Below are positions 31,569-40,580 of a stretch of 52,944 nt of DNA, in pieces. A model generated the notes under the pieces. That model saw only the letters and a list, made by a program, of their open reading frames with translations. It searched no databases and had not been told where the DNA came from. Source of the stretch: UBA11606 sp049437325 (GTDB taxonomy: Bacteria > Actinomycetota > Acidimicrobiia > Acidimicrobiales > Aldehydirespiratoraceae). The stretch's first letter is position 1, and the number at the start of each line of letters is the position of its first letter. Location: NCBI GenBank assembly GCA_049437325.1, contig JBMTIM010000017.1, positions 1-52,944 on the forward strand. The letters run 5' to 3'. The translations under genes and the position numbers were made by a program.

Positions 31569-32839
31569 CAGCTCCGTCCCACGCCCTGATAGGTGAAGCC
31601 TCGTCGCCGGAGCGCCCCCCGATCGAGCAAATTCCGGGCGTCGACGACATTCCGCTCAGAAACGACCTCAGCGATCTTGTCGAGATCGAGCCACTTGAAC
31701 TCGTCCCATTCGGTGGCAACCACGATGGCGGAAGCCCCCTCACATGCGGCGTAGGCGTCGGCCTCGACCTCGATCCCGTCGAAATCGATCGACGTGACGG
31801 CCGGGTCGTATGCCTTGACCCTCGCACCTTTCGCAACCAGTCGCTTCATGATCTCCAGCGCCGGCGACTGGCGCGTGTCGTCGGTATTGGCCTTGAACGC
31901 AATCCCAAGCACAGCCACTGTGACACCGGCGAGATCGACCACCGACTCGACCTTGTCGACGACACGATCGAACTGTTGCTCATTGACGGCGATGACCCCG
32001 CGCATCAGGGAGAAGTCGTAGCCGGCGTCTTCCGCAATCGAGATGATCGCTTGGGAATCCTTCGGAAAGCACGAGCCTCCCCACCCCGGACCCGGGCGAA
32101 GGAATTCGTGTCCGATGCGGTGGTCGTAGCCCATCCCGAGAAGCACGTCGTTGACGTCGGCCCCAACGGCTTCACACAACGCAGCAACGGCATTGGTGAA
32201 CGACAGCTTCGTGGCCAGAAAGGCGTTGGAGGCGTATTTGCAGATCTCCGCCGATGCCGGATCGGTGACCATGATCGGGGCGCGAACACCCGCATAGAGC
32301 GTGGCAACGCGACTTGCGGCAGCCTGATCGTCGGCACCGATGACCACCCGATCGGGGTGGAGGAAGTCGTCGACCGCCGTTCCTTCGCGCAGGAACTCCG
32401 GGTTCGAGACGACCGCAACATCGGACCGCCCGAGTGCCTGCTCGACCAGCAAGGTCGAGCCGACCGGCACGGTCGACTTGTTGACCACGATCGCGCCGGG
32501 CTTCAAGTTGGCACTGATCTCCGATGCAGCAGCCCGGAGATGGCTCAGATCGGCAGAGCCGTCAGCCGACTGCGGGGTCGGCACACACAGGTAGACGAAG
32601 TCGGCTGCGGTGACGGCGTCCTCGGAACCGAGTACGAACGAGAGGTTTCCGTCGTCGAGATGTTCCCGAACGATCTGCTCGAGCCTGGCTTCGTGAATCG
32701 GGATATCCCCGCGCTGAAGTCGTTCGATCTTGTCGGCAACGATGTCGGCGCAGATCACTCGGTGCCCGAGGTGAGCAAAGCAGGCGCCCGTTGTGAGACC
32801 GACATACCCGGTACCGATGACAGCGATGGTGCTGGACAT
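31568..32839 (-). CDS. ugd: UDP-glucose 6-dehydrogenase
   Basis: Oxidises UDP-glucose to UDP-glucuronate with two NAD+. 423 residues from the ATG at 32839, where MSSTIAVIGTGYVG gives the Rossmann motif at the N-terminus; an ATG six codons earlier is less likely. The catalytic Cys is in GWGGSCFPKD near residue 258, with other family segments NPEFLREG and GIAFKANTDDTR. An AAGGGG ribosome site lies eight bases before the chosen ATG. It feeds the UDP-xylose synthase downstream. Confidence 0.95.
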   Translation of the reverse strand: MSSTIAVIGTGYVGLTTGACFAHLGHRVICADIVADKIERLQRGDIPIHEARLEQIVREHLDDGNLSFVLGSEDAVTAADFVYLCVPTPQSADGSADLSHLRAAASEISANLKPGAIVVNKSTVPVGSTLLVEQALGRSDVAVVSNPEFLREGTAVDDFLHPDRVVIGADDQAAASRVATLYAGVRAPIMVTDPASAEICKYASNAFLATKLSFTNAVAALCEAVGADVNDVLLGMGYDHRIGHEFLRPGPGWGGSCFPKDSQAIISIAEDAGYDFSLMRGVIAVNEQQFDRVVDKVESVVDLAGVTVAVLGIAFKANTDDTRQSPALEIMKRLVAKGARVKAYDPAVTSIDFDGIEVEADAYAACEGASAIVVATEWDEFKWLDLDKIAEVVSERNVVDARNLLDRGALRRRGFTYQGVGRS

Positions 32840-32894
32840 GATGCGAACCCCTTGCACGAGCTACGCCACCGGACTCGTCGTGCGTAACGCTTCG

Positions 32895-32900
32895 ATTGTA
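32895..32900 (-). promoter_or_regulatory. -10 box of the ugd-uxs operon
   Basis: On the minus strand TACAAT lies in the 89-base gap between the LCP gene and ugd, predicting a start near 32888 and a leader of about 50 bases. No good -35 box is present at 17 bases, so it may rely on other contacts. It suggests that ugd-uxs has its own promoter, separate from birA-LCP. Confidence 0.5.
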
Positions 32901-32928
32901 CGGGGGTTCGACGCTCACACCGAGAGGC

Positions 32929-34452
32929 TCAGCTGCAGGACTCGCCCTCCGGCGCAAGACCTGGCATGGCAGAGGCTGCCGGGGGCACGGTCGTCGAACC
33001 CGGTGCGAGTGACGTGGTCGGTGAAGGCGGATTCGTCGTGGTCGAGGCGGGAACAGACGTGACGTTGTCGAGTTCAGGGATCGCAACATCCTCGAACGCC
33101 GCAATCGCCCCGAGGGTTTCAGCCTCCCCGACCGGATAGAAGAAGGACACTTCCCGATGGTCACTGCCCAGAACGAGCGTCATCTCCGCCGCCACCGGAT
33201 TTTCCACGACTGCCGGAGTCGGGACGACGTAGCGGGCCAGCAGCTCGGCGTGTCGCCGCTGACCTGTTGGGTACACGATCACGCTGTAGCTCTCGGTACT
33301 CGACAGCAGCCGCTCCCTGGTCGCCGAGAAACCCAGCTGCCGCAGAAGTTCGGCATCATCCACCACGGTCGACTCGTCGGTGCCCGCAACGGTGAAGATC
33401 ACATCGGCTCGCGGAATGGCGTCCGCAACACCGCGCAGGAGCTGAAACATCTCCGAGTCGAGTGGTTCGATCAGCTCCAGGCCGACCCACGAACCGTCAC
33501 GCACGATGTCGACGACCGCCGGCGAGAACGTGGTGAGCGACTCCGACGTGAAGCCCGTGAACGCCTCGGCGAGCTGCACCAATTCAGCCGGCGTCAGGCC
33601 CTGGTCGAGCACGACACTGTCGGCAGCAGCGTTGATGAGCGCTGACAACGACGTGGGGTTGCGAGCACCACGGGAGATCGCCCGCTCGATCGCGGCCACG
33701 ACGAAGGACTGTTGCCGTTGGATTCGGCCGAGATCAGCGTTGCCGACAGTGACCCACGCACCATCACGGAACTCTTGGTATCGCCTGGCCCGGACAAGGT
33801 TCAACGCCTGCGCGCCGTCGAGGATGTGGCAGCCGGGCTCGACGACGTACAAGCCGGTACCCGGATCACGCGCCGGGTACGGAAACCAGATCGGAACGCC
33901 GTCGAGTTCGTCGACGACATCCCGGAACGCAAGGAAGTCGAGCTGTACGTAGTGATTGATCTCGATGAACAGCGCGTCGGAAACCGCTTCCACCAGACAG
34001 GGTCCACCACCCACCAGCGATGCCGCGTTGATCCGAAGGTCGGGGGTGCGTGCACACGGGATGGGCACGACGAGATCACGAGGGATCGAGATCGCCCACG
34101 CCTGTCCACCGACCGGATCGACCCGCAGGATGCTGATCGAATCGGCGTTGTGCGTGCCTCGCGCGTCGTATTGGCGGCCAACAGCCGCAGGGTCATCGGG
34201 ATCGAGACCGATGGCGCTGTCGAGACCGACGATCAAGAAGTTGACAGGCGCAGTCGGCGCCGTGTCGGTCTGCAACAGGTCACCACTGAACTGCACGCGC
34301 CCGATGTCGGCGACCCCCTCGTAGAAGTCGGAGAGGAAAAACGAGGCGGCGATCGCCGAGCCGATCACCCCGACACAGGCGAGGATCACGATGCGCTGCG
34401 GCCACGTCCGCCGGAGCAGGACGGTCTCGCTCCGAGTTTCGGGCGTCGTCAC
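32929..34452 (-). CDS. LytR-CpsA-Psr (LCP) family protein with C-terminal LytR domain
   Basis: LCP enzymes transfer undecaprenyl-linked glycopolymers onto peptidoglycan or other envelope acceptors. 507 residues: cytoplasmic start, one membrane helix (about residues 20-43), the LCP domain (about residues 70-250) with NADSISILRVDP, SIPRDLVVPIP and LNLVRARRYQEF, then a LytR_C-type domain (about residues 370-460) and a Thr/Pro/Ser-rich tail. It follows birA by 21 bases on the same strand. In this locus it is the obvious candidate for anchoring the polysaccharide to the wall. Confidence 0.92.
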   Translation of the reverse strand: MTTPETRSETVLLRRTWPQRIVILACVGVIGSAIAASFFLSDFYEGVADIGRVQFSGDLLQTDTAPTAPVNFLIVGLDSAIGLDPDDPAAVGRQYDARGTHNADSISILRVDPVGGQAWAISIPRDLVVPIPCARTPDLRINAASLVGGGPCLVEAVSDALFIEINHYVQLDFLAFRDVVDELDGVPIWFPYPARDPGTGLYVVEPGCHILDGAQALNLVRARRYQEFRDGAWVTVGNADLGRIQRQQSFVVAAIERAISRGARNPTSLSALINAAADSVVLDQGLTPAELVQLAEAFTGFTSESLTTFSPAVVDIVRDGSWVGLELIEPLDSEMFQLLRGVADAIPRADVIFTVAGTDESTVVDDAELLRQLGFSATRERLLSSTESYSVIVYPTGQRRHAELLARYVVPTPAVVENPVAAEMTLVLGSDHREVSFFYPVGEAETLGAIAAFEDVAIPELDNVTSVPASTTTNPPSPTTSLAPGSTTVPPAASAMPGLAPEGESCS

Positions 34453-34473
34453 GGCTGCGGATGGTAGCCCGCG

Positions 34474-35253
34474 TCAGTCGCTCGTCGTCCGCAGGTGAAC
34501 GACATCACCGACGCTGATGGTATGGACCCTGCCCTCGGCCTCGACCTGCAGAGCGCCGGCGTCGTCGAGACCGACCGCCTCACCGACGAGATCGCCTCCA
34601 GTGAGTCCGACCCGGACCCACCTGCCGACCGTGGCCGAGTGAGCGAGCAGTTCGCGACGAACCCGCATCGGATCGGCCAGCATGCCTCGAAGGCCACCGA
34701 GCACCGCTGCGAGGATGTCGTCTCGCCCCAACGAGCCACCCTCGCTTTGCACGGAGGCGGAGCCGTCGAAGGGTGTGCTCTCGACGTTGATGCCCATCCC
34801 GAGGATCACCACCGGCTCGCTGCCGTCGACGAACTCCCCCAAGTAGCCCGCCAATTTCGCAACGCTTCCGTCCCGACGGGGAACGCAGAGATCGTTAGGC
34901 CACTTGATCAGTGCGGGTACACCGTCTGCGGCGACGACAGCGCGGACCAACACCGCCACCGCTGGACCGATCAACGTCGGCTCGGCCCATTGCGTCGGTA
35001 TCCGCATACTGACCATGAGCTGTCCGACAGAGTCGTCGATCCATGCTCGGTCGAGGCGACCACGGCCTGCAGTCTGATGATCGGCGACGAGCACCGCCGG
35101 GGTGGAATCACCCGCACGAGCTTCGTCGGCCAGATCGGTGTTGGTCGACCCTGTACTACAGACATGCCGGAAGGTCGAGAACCCTGCACCGGCGGCGGCT
35201 GCCTCGCTCGCTGCGAAGATTCCCGGCTCAGGTGTCGCATTCAGGGGCGTCAT
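34474..35253 (-). CDS. birA: Biotin--[acetyl-CoA-carboxylase] ligase
   Basis: Attaches biotin to the carboxylase carrier domain through biotinyl-AMP. 259 residues from the ATG at 35253. The biotinyl-AMP loop TAGRGRLDRAW and the IKWPNDL motif are present, followed by a short C-terminal SH3-like domain. There is no N-terminal helix-turn-helix, so it is a monofunctional ligase, not a repressor. The frame is open upstream but that would run into the divergent carboxylase gene. It lies only 18 bases from the carboxylase start, a clear functional pairing. Confidence 0.94.
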   Translation of the reverse strand: MTPLNATPEPGIFAASEAAAAGAGFSTFRHVCSTGSTNTDLADEARAGDSTPAVLVADHQTAGRGRLDRAWIDDSVGQLMVSMRIPTQWAEPTLIGPAVAVLVRAVVAADGVPALIKWPNDLCVPRRDGSVAKLAGYLGEFVDGSEPVVILGMGINVESTPFDGSASVQSEGGSLGRDDILAAVLGGLRGMLADPMRVRRELLAHSATVGRWVRVGLTGGDLVGEAVGLDDAGALQVEAEGRVHTISVGDVVHLRTTSD

Positions 35254-35271
35254 TGGGCTAGTCAATAGCAC

Positions 35272-37020
35272 GTGTTTGCCAAAGTTCTGATCGCCAACCG
35301 AGGAGAGATCGCCGTCCGAGTGATCCGCGCCTGCCGCGAGCTCGGAATCGGCTCTGTCGCCGTCTACAGCGAACTCGACCGCCACGCCCTGCATGTGCGC
35401 CTGGCCGATGAGGCCTACGCGCTTGGAGGCCACACGGCGGCCGAGTCGTATCTCAACACCGATGCGATCCTCGATGCGATCGAGAAGTCAGGTGCCGACG
35501 CTGTTCATCCCGGCTACGGCTTCTTCTCCGAGAATGCCGACTTCGCTCGTGCGATCACCGAGCGCGGTGTGACGTTCATCGGCCCTCCGCCGGCCGCCAT
35601 CGAAGTCATGGGTGACAAGATCAGTGCCCGTGAGGCGGCCGAAAAGGTCGGTGTCCACGGGGTCCCCGGCAGCACGGCACTTCTGGCCGACGCCTCCGAA
35701 GTCGTTGCCTTCGGCGACGCGAACGGATGGCCGGTTGCGATCAAGGCGGCCTATGGCGGCGGCGGGCGCGGTATGAAGGTGGTGCCCAGCGCAGACGAGG
35801 CTGCCGATGCGCTGGCGTCGGCCCAACGAGAGGCACTGGCGTACTTCGGACGCGACGAGTGCTATGTGGAGCGCTATCTGACCAAACCTCGTCACATCGA
35901 GGTCCAGATCTTGGCCGATACCCATGGCAATGCCGTCTACCTCGGCACCCGTGACTGCTCGGCGCAACGCAGGCACCAGAAACTCGTCGAAGAGGCACCA
36001 GCCGCCGGTATCCCCGACGACATCATTCGACAGATGGGCGAGGCCGCTGTCGCCGTGGCACAGGGCTGTGACTACACCAATGCCGGCACGGTGGAATTCC
36101 TCTACGAAGACGAGGGCTTCTACTACCTCGAGATGAACACGCGTCTGCAGGTCGAACACCCGGCGACAGAGCTCGTCACCGGCGTCGATCTCGTCGAGCA
36201 ACAGCTCCGGATCGCCGGCGGCGAACCGCTCCCGTTCACCCAGGACGCCATCGAGATCCGCGGCCACTCGATCGAGATCCGCATCAATGCCGAAGATCCG
36301 GCCGGGGGCGCCTTTCTGCCCTCGCCCGGCCCGATCACGGCGCTCACCCCTCCCGACGGTTTCGGCACCCGATGGGACACGGGCTATGAGGCGGGCGATG
36401 AGATCAGCCAGTACTACGACAACCTGGTCGGGAAATTGATCGTGTGGGGCCGTGACCGCGACGTCGCCATCAATCGGGCGTTGCGGGCGCTTGGAGAACT
36501 GAAGATCGAAGGCATCGCCACCACCATTCCCGCCGACATCGCCATCCTCGAACACCCCGATTTCCGAGCCAACCACCACTCCACCAAGTGGGTCGAGGAG
36601 GTCCTCGACCTCAGCGGAGTGTCTGCAACAGCGTCCACCACGGTCGAGGTCGAGGAACCGAAGATCAAACGCGAGGTCGACGTGGAGGTCAACGGCAAAC
36701 GGTTCTCTGTCGCCATGTGGGTCCCGGAGGCCACCGCAACGGCGCCGGCGGCGAGTGGTGGTCGACGCAGGAGCGCAGGATCGTCCAGTTCCGGAGGGGC
36801 AAGCGGGAGCGGCGACGTCACCGTTCCGATGCAGGGCACAATCGTGAAGGTCAACGTCGCGGTCGGTGACACGGTCGAGATCGGCGACGCGATCGTCGTT
36901 CTCGAAGCGATGAAGATGGAGAACAATGTGACGGCCGAAAAGGCCGGCACGGTCACCGAGATCCGAGTTGCCGAGGGCGACTCGGTCGGCGGTGGCGATG
37001 TCGTCGCCATCATCGGCTGA
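35272..37020 (+). CDS. Acyl-CoA carboxylase alpha subunit (biotin carboxylase plus biotin carrier)
   Basis: 582 residues, the actinobacterial AccA-type fusion. The biotin carboxylase domain (about residues 1-445) has ANRGEIAVRVIRA, the glycine-rich ATP loop AAYGGGGRGMKVV and EMNTRLQVEHP. A variable Ser/Gly/Ala linker follows (about residues 490-515). The carrier domain ends with the biotinylation motif EAMKMEN near residue 546. It would carboxylate acetyl- or propionyl-CoA with a beta subunit encoded elsewhere. The GTG at 35272 has no ribosome site in the 18-base gap to birA, so a leaderless transcript or a promoter inside birA is likely. Confidence 0.95.
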   Translation: MFAKVLIANRGEIAVRVIRACRELGIGSVAVYSELDRHALHVRLADEAYALGGHTAAESYLNTDAILDAIEKSGADAVHPGYGFFSENADFARAITERGVTFIGPPPAAIEVMGDKISAREAAEKVGVHGVPGSTALLADASEVVAFGDANGWPVAIKAAYGGGGRGMKVVPSADEAADALASAQREALAYFGRDECYVERYLTKPRHIEVQILADTHGNAVYLGTRDCSAQRRHQKLVEEAPAAGIPDDIIRQMGEAAVAVAQGCDYTNAGTVEFLYEDEGFYYLEMNTRLQVEHPATELVTGVDLVEQQLRIAGGEPLPFTQDAIEIRGHSIEIRINAEDPAGGAFLPSPGPITALTPPDGFGTRWDTGYEAGDEISQYYDNLVGKLIVWGRDRDVAINRALRALGELKIEGIATTIPADIAILEHPDFRANHHSTKWVEEVLDLSGVSATASTTVEVEEPKIKREVDVEVNGKRFSVAMWVPEATATAPAASGGRRRSAGSSSSGGASGSGDVTVPMQGTIVKVNVAVGDTVEIGDAIVVLEAMKMENNVTAEKAGTVTEIRVAEGDSVGGGDVVAIIG

Positions 37021-37079
37021 CCCCGGGCGTCGAGTGCGACTTGGGGAGCGTTGGACCCGGGGTCGGGGCGTCGAGCCGT

Positions 37080-37095
37080 CCTCCCTGATGGGAGG
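37080..37095. terminator. Hairpin between carboxylase and flavoprotein genes, candidate bidirectional terminator
   Basis: CCTCCC and GGGAGG form a six-base stem with loop TGAT in the 86-base gap between convergent genes (stops at 37020 and 37107). No T-run on either strand. Confidence 0.4.
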
Positions 37096-37106
37096 TGGGA
37101 TCCGAG

Positions 37107-38471
37107 CTACTCGGCGGCCTCGCTGAGCGCTTCGCCGAGCGTTGGATGCACCAGCAACGACTCGTGAATGTCGGTGACGGTCAAATTGTTCGTGACTGCG
37201 ACTGCAAGTACAGAGATGAGCTCCGCTGCGTGCCGCCCGACGATTGATCCACCCAGGACAACACCGGTTGCCGGGTCGGAGATGATCTTCACGAACCCTC
37301 GGGGGTCGTCGTTGATCAGCGCCTTGGCGTTGGTGGCGAACGGCACCTTGGTCACGCGCACTTTTCGCCCCTCGGCGAACGCATCGACTTCGGCGATGCC
37401 CACATCGGCAACCTCGGGCTCGGTGAAGATCGCAGAAGCAGCTTTGTCGTAGTCGATCTCGCGGTCCTTGGTGTGGGAGTGCATTCCCATGGCGTGTTCG
37501 GCGATCTTGCGACCCTGCATCGTCGCCACCGACGAGAGCGGAAGCCGGCCCGAGAGATCGCCAGCGGCGTAGATGTGCGGCACGTTGGACTGCATATGGT
37601 TGTCGACCGGCACGTACCCACCGTCGATCTCCACGCCGGCCGCCTCGAGGTTGAGGCCCTCGCTGTTCGGCAACGAGCCGATCGCGAGCAGGGCGTGTGA
37701 GCCGTAGGCAACGCGGCCGTCGTCGCATTTCACGACCACCTCGTCCCCGTTGCGCACGATCGATTCGGCGCGTGCCCCTTTGAACAGCTTCACACCCCGT
37801 CGGAGGAAATCTTCCTCGAGCGCAGCAGCCACCTCGGGATCCTTGGCCGGCAGTACTTGCTGACGGCTCACCACCAGCGTCACGTCAGCGCCCATCGACT
37901 CGAACATGTGAACGAACTCCACACCGGTCACACCCGACCCGATCACGACCACATGACTGGGCATGATTTTGGGTGGATAGGCATCACGAGTGGTGAGGAC
38001 GCGCTCACCGTCGACCGGCGCCCACTCGGGAATCCGAGGACGACTTCCCGTTGCAAGCACGACGACGTCGGCCTCGAAAACACGCTCGGAGCCGTCCGGA
38101 AGATCTGCAATCACACGGTTCGGGCCGTCGAAACGACCACGTCCGTCGACGAGCTCGACCCGCTGACTGGCGAGCAGGCTCCGCACGGTGGCTTCGAGCC
38201 GTCCCTCGATGCTCCGAAGACGATCGGCAAGCTGGTGAAGATCGACCTCGGTTCCAACTTCGCTCAATCCCATACGCGCCGAACGGCGCAAGAACGACCG
38301 CGCATTGCCGGTGGCGATCATCGCCTTGGACGGGATGCAGTCCCAAAGGTGGGCAGCCCCACCGATCATGTCGCTCTCGATCAGCACGACCTCAGCACCG
38401 AGTCGGGCCGCAGTCGTGGCACAACTGTGCCCAGCCGGCCCACCACCGATGATGACCAATCGCGTCGCCAC
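37107..38471 (-). CDS. lpdA: LpdA-like NAD(P)H:quinone reductase (pyridine nucleotide-disulfide family without the disulfide)
   Basis: 454 residues with the dihydrolipoamide-dehydrogenase fold: FAD motif IIGGGPAGHSC near residue 7, NAD motif VIGSGVTGVEF, FAD-second motif YAAGDLSG and the C-terminal HPTLGEALSEA. The redox site reads GGAAHLWDCIPSK: the first Cys of the usual CxxxxC pair is replaced, leaving one Cys. This matches what I recall of mycobacterial LpdA (Rv3303c), which reduces quinones rather than lipoamide. It is therefore not a component of the 2-oxoacid dehydrogenase complexes. Divergent from a GT4 gene. Confidence 0.88.
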   Translation of the reverse strand: MATRLVIIGGGPAGHSCATTAARLGAEVVLIESDMIGGAAHLWDCIPSKAMIATGNARSFLRRSARMGLSEVGTEVDLHQLADRLRSIEGRLEATVRSLLASQRVELVDGRGRFDGPNRVIADLPDGSERVFEADVVVLATGSRPRIPEWAPVDGERVLTTRDAYPPKIMPSHVVVIGSGVTGVEFVHMFESMGADVTLVVSRQQVLPAKDPEVAAALEEDFLRRGVKLFKGARAESIVRNGDEVVVKCDDGRVAYGSHALLAIGSLPNSEGLNLEAAGVEIDGGYVPVDNHMQSNVPHIYAAGDLSGRLPLSSVATMQGRKIAEHAMGMHSHTKDREIDYDKAASAIFTEPEVADVGIAEVDAFAEGRKVRVTKVPFATNAKALINDDPRGFVKIISDPATGVVLGGSIVGRHAAELISVLAVAVTNNLTVTDIHESLLVHPTLGEALSEAAE

Positions 38472-38524
38472 GACGAGGAGGCTAGCGAGCCGTTGCTGCG
38501 CTCAGGAACTACCGTGCAAGTCGC

Positions 38525-39589
38525 GTGCGCGTCGGCCTCGATCTCACCCCGCTCCTCGGACCCCCGACCGGCATCTACCAACACACTCGCGCCTTGCTCG
38601 ACGAACTGATCACGCGCGACGACATCGAACTTCGAGGTTGGCTGCTCACCGGACGGGGTCGAGCTGCGGGCCTCGACATCCCGGTCAGACGACTCCGTTT
38701 CCCTGGAAGTGTGGCGCAGCGGATGTGGCACTTCGGGACCATTCCGGGCCGACGCCTGATCGCCGGTGATGTCGATGTCGTGCACGGGATCAACTTCCTG
38801 GCGCCGCCCAGCGCAGGGACGGTCGTCACGATCCACGACGCAACGCCCCTTACCCGCAGGGATCTCACCCAGGGCTCGGTCGCGAGCAGCGCGGGTGCAC
38901 TTCGCCGACTGATTCGTTCGCCCGCACTCATACACGTTCCCGCTCAGGTCATTGCCGACGAACTGATCACAGAGCACGGGGCTGATCCCGACCATGTGGT
39001 GGTGGTGCCTCACGGCATCCGACCAGCACCTGCGATCGAACCCTTCGCAGGAGTGGCCGGCTACTCGAGATACCTGGTCACCGTCGGCCGGACCGAACGA
39101 CGCAAACGCGTACCCGTGATCGTGGAGATGCTGGAGGAACTGCCTGCCGATGTCGCCCTCGTGATTGCTGGGCCGATCGGGAACGACGAGGCGAACGTGG
39201 AGGCGGCAATCCGAGCCCTCGACGATCCCGTCCGCGTCGTCCGGGTGACGGCCGCCACCGACGCTCGTCGCGATGCCCTGATCGCCGGGGCTGCAGGGCT
39301 CGTGCTCGCCTCGGAGTACGAGGGCTTCGGCTTCACCCCGCTCGAAGCGCTGCGGCTCGAAGTTCCGGTCGCTGCGACTGCGGTCGGGGCGCTTCCCGAA
39401 CTCATCGGTGATGCGGTCGAGCTCGTGGACCCCCGCTCACCCGACCTCGTCCCCGCCCTGGCCAGTGCAGCACGACGGGCTCTGAAGTCGACGGTTCCGG
39501 CCACGGCGCGCGAGCGGATCGGTTCACTTCGCTGGAAGGACACAGCCGACGCAATGGTGGCGCTGTATCGCCGCGCAAGCGGGATCTAG
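38525..39589 (+). CDS. GT4-family glycosyltransferase
   Basis: 354 residues from GTG 38525, which directly begins the conserved MRVGLDLTPLLGPPTGIYQH. Acceptor half with VVTIHDATPL; donor half with VGRTERRKRVPVIVEM and SEYEGFGFTPLEALRLEVPV (EX7E region). A TACCGT box at 38510-38515 suggests a near-leaderless transcript. It opens the second glycan block. Specificity unknown; the N-terminal pattern is shared by mannosyl- and rhamnosyltransferases of O-antigen loci. Confidence 0.88.
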   Translation: MRVGLDLTPLLGPPTGIYQHTRALLDELITRDDIELRGWLLTGRGRAAGLDIPVRRLRFPGSVAQRMWHFGTIPGRRLIAGDVDVVHGINFLAPPSAGTVVTIHDATPLTRRDLTQGSVASSAGALRRLIRSPALIHVPAQVIADELITEHGADPDHVVVVPHGIRPAPAIEPFAGVAGYSRYLVTVGRTERRKRVPVIVEMLEELPADVALVIAGPIGNDEANVEAAIRALDDPVRVVRVTAATDARRDALIAGAAGLVLASEYEGFGFTPLEALRLEVPVAATAVGALPELIGDAVELVDPRSPDLVPALASAARRALKSTVPATARERIGSLRWKDTADAMVALYRRASGI

Positions 39590-39638
39590 ATCGCACGGCG
39601 GCTCTCCCCACCGCAACCCCGACGTAGGCTCGACGTCG

Positions 39639-40580
39639 ATGGCACCTGAATCCCGGACGCTCGACGTTTCGATCGTGCTGCCGGTGCACAACGAGGCCGG
39701 TCACCTCCAGGCCGAGATCGATCGCATCGTCGCGTCGATGGATGCGACTGACCTGCACTGGGAGTTGATCATCGTCGACGACGGCTCGAGCGACGGCTCG
39801 GCCGAGATCGCTCTGGCATCCCCACGGTGCCGGGTCATCAGAACCGAACGTCACCGCGGCGTCGGCACGGCACGCCGTCTCGGCACCGAAGCCGCAGGCG
39901 GGGATGTTGTGGTCTGGTCGGACGCAGACATGTCGTACCCGAACGACGACATCCCCGGGTTGATCGAAGCGATGGGCGCCGCCGACCACATCATCGGCGC
40001 CCGAACGAGCGAGCAAGGGACCTACAGGTTCTTGCGGGTGCCCGCCAAGTGGTTGATCCGCCAACTCGCGCAGTACCTGACCCGCACGAAGATCCCCGAT
40101 CTCAACACGAGCTTTCGGGCGTTTCGACGCGATGTCGCCCTTCAGTTCACGCATCACCTGCCACCGGGGTTCAGCTGCGTCACCACGATCACGATGGCGT
40201 TTCTCATGAACGGGTATCGAGTCGACTTCGTGCCGATCAGCTACGAGCGGCGCGCCGGCCACTCGAAGTTCCACTGGCTCAGAGACACCCGGAGCTTCGG
40301 CCTTCAGGTCATCCGGATGATGCTGTCGTACGACCCGCTGCGAGTCACACTGCCGATCGCGTCGGTACTGGGAATGACGTTCGTGGCAAAGCTCGGCTAT
40401 GACCTCGTCGACAAGGACCTGCGTCCAGCAGCGAACACGTTGTTGCTCGGGTTCGCAGTGCTCCAACTCCTCGTCATCGGACTCCTTGCCGACCTGATCG
40501 TTCGGCTCACGAAGCCGTCGCTGTCGGTGTGGCCGAACGACATCGAACACCTCGACGACTCACGCCAGACGAGCGAGTAG
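39639..40580 (+). CDS. GT2-family glycosyltransferase with C-terminal membrane helices (polyprenyl-phosphate glycosyltransferase type)
   Basis: 313 residues. The GT-A domain (about residues 8-230) has SIVLPVHNEAGHL, VDDGSSDGS and the metal DxD-like SDADMSYP. Two C-terminal membrane helices (about residues 243-290) follow, with the HSKFHWLRD juxtamembrane segment. This layout is typical of dolichol/undecaprenyl-phosphate mannose or glucose synthases, which supply lipid-linked sugars for outside-facing transferases such as YfhO-like or GT-C proteins. It is convergent with the next gene and overlaps it by 21 bases. Confidence 0.88.
   Translation: MAPESRTLDVSIVLPVHNEAGHLQAEIDRIVASMDATDLHWELIIVDDGSSDGSAEIALASPRCRVIRTERHRGVGTARRLGTEAAGGDVVVWSDADMSYPNDDIPGLIEAMGAADHIIGARTSEQGTYRFLRVPAKWLIRQLAQYLTRTKIPDLNTSFRAFRRDVALQFTHHLPPGFSCVTTITMAFLMNGYRVDFVPISYERRAGHSKFHWLRDTRSFGLQVIRMMLSYDPLRVTLPIASVLGMTFVAKLGYDLVDKDLRPAANTLLLGFAVLQLLVIGLLADLIVRLTKPSLSVWPNDIEHLDDSRQTSE

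Noticed and set aside
35488..37728. A 746-codon open frame on the minus strand opposite the carboxylase gene
   Set aside because: It lies antisense to a gene with complete biotin carboxylase and carrier motifs, is Arg/His-rich without domain character, and extends across the convergent lpdA end. It is a high-GC shadow.
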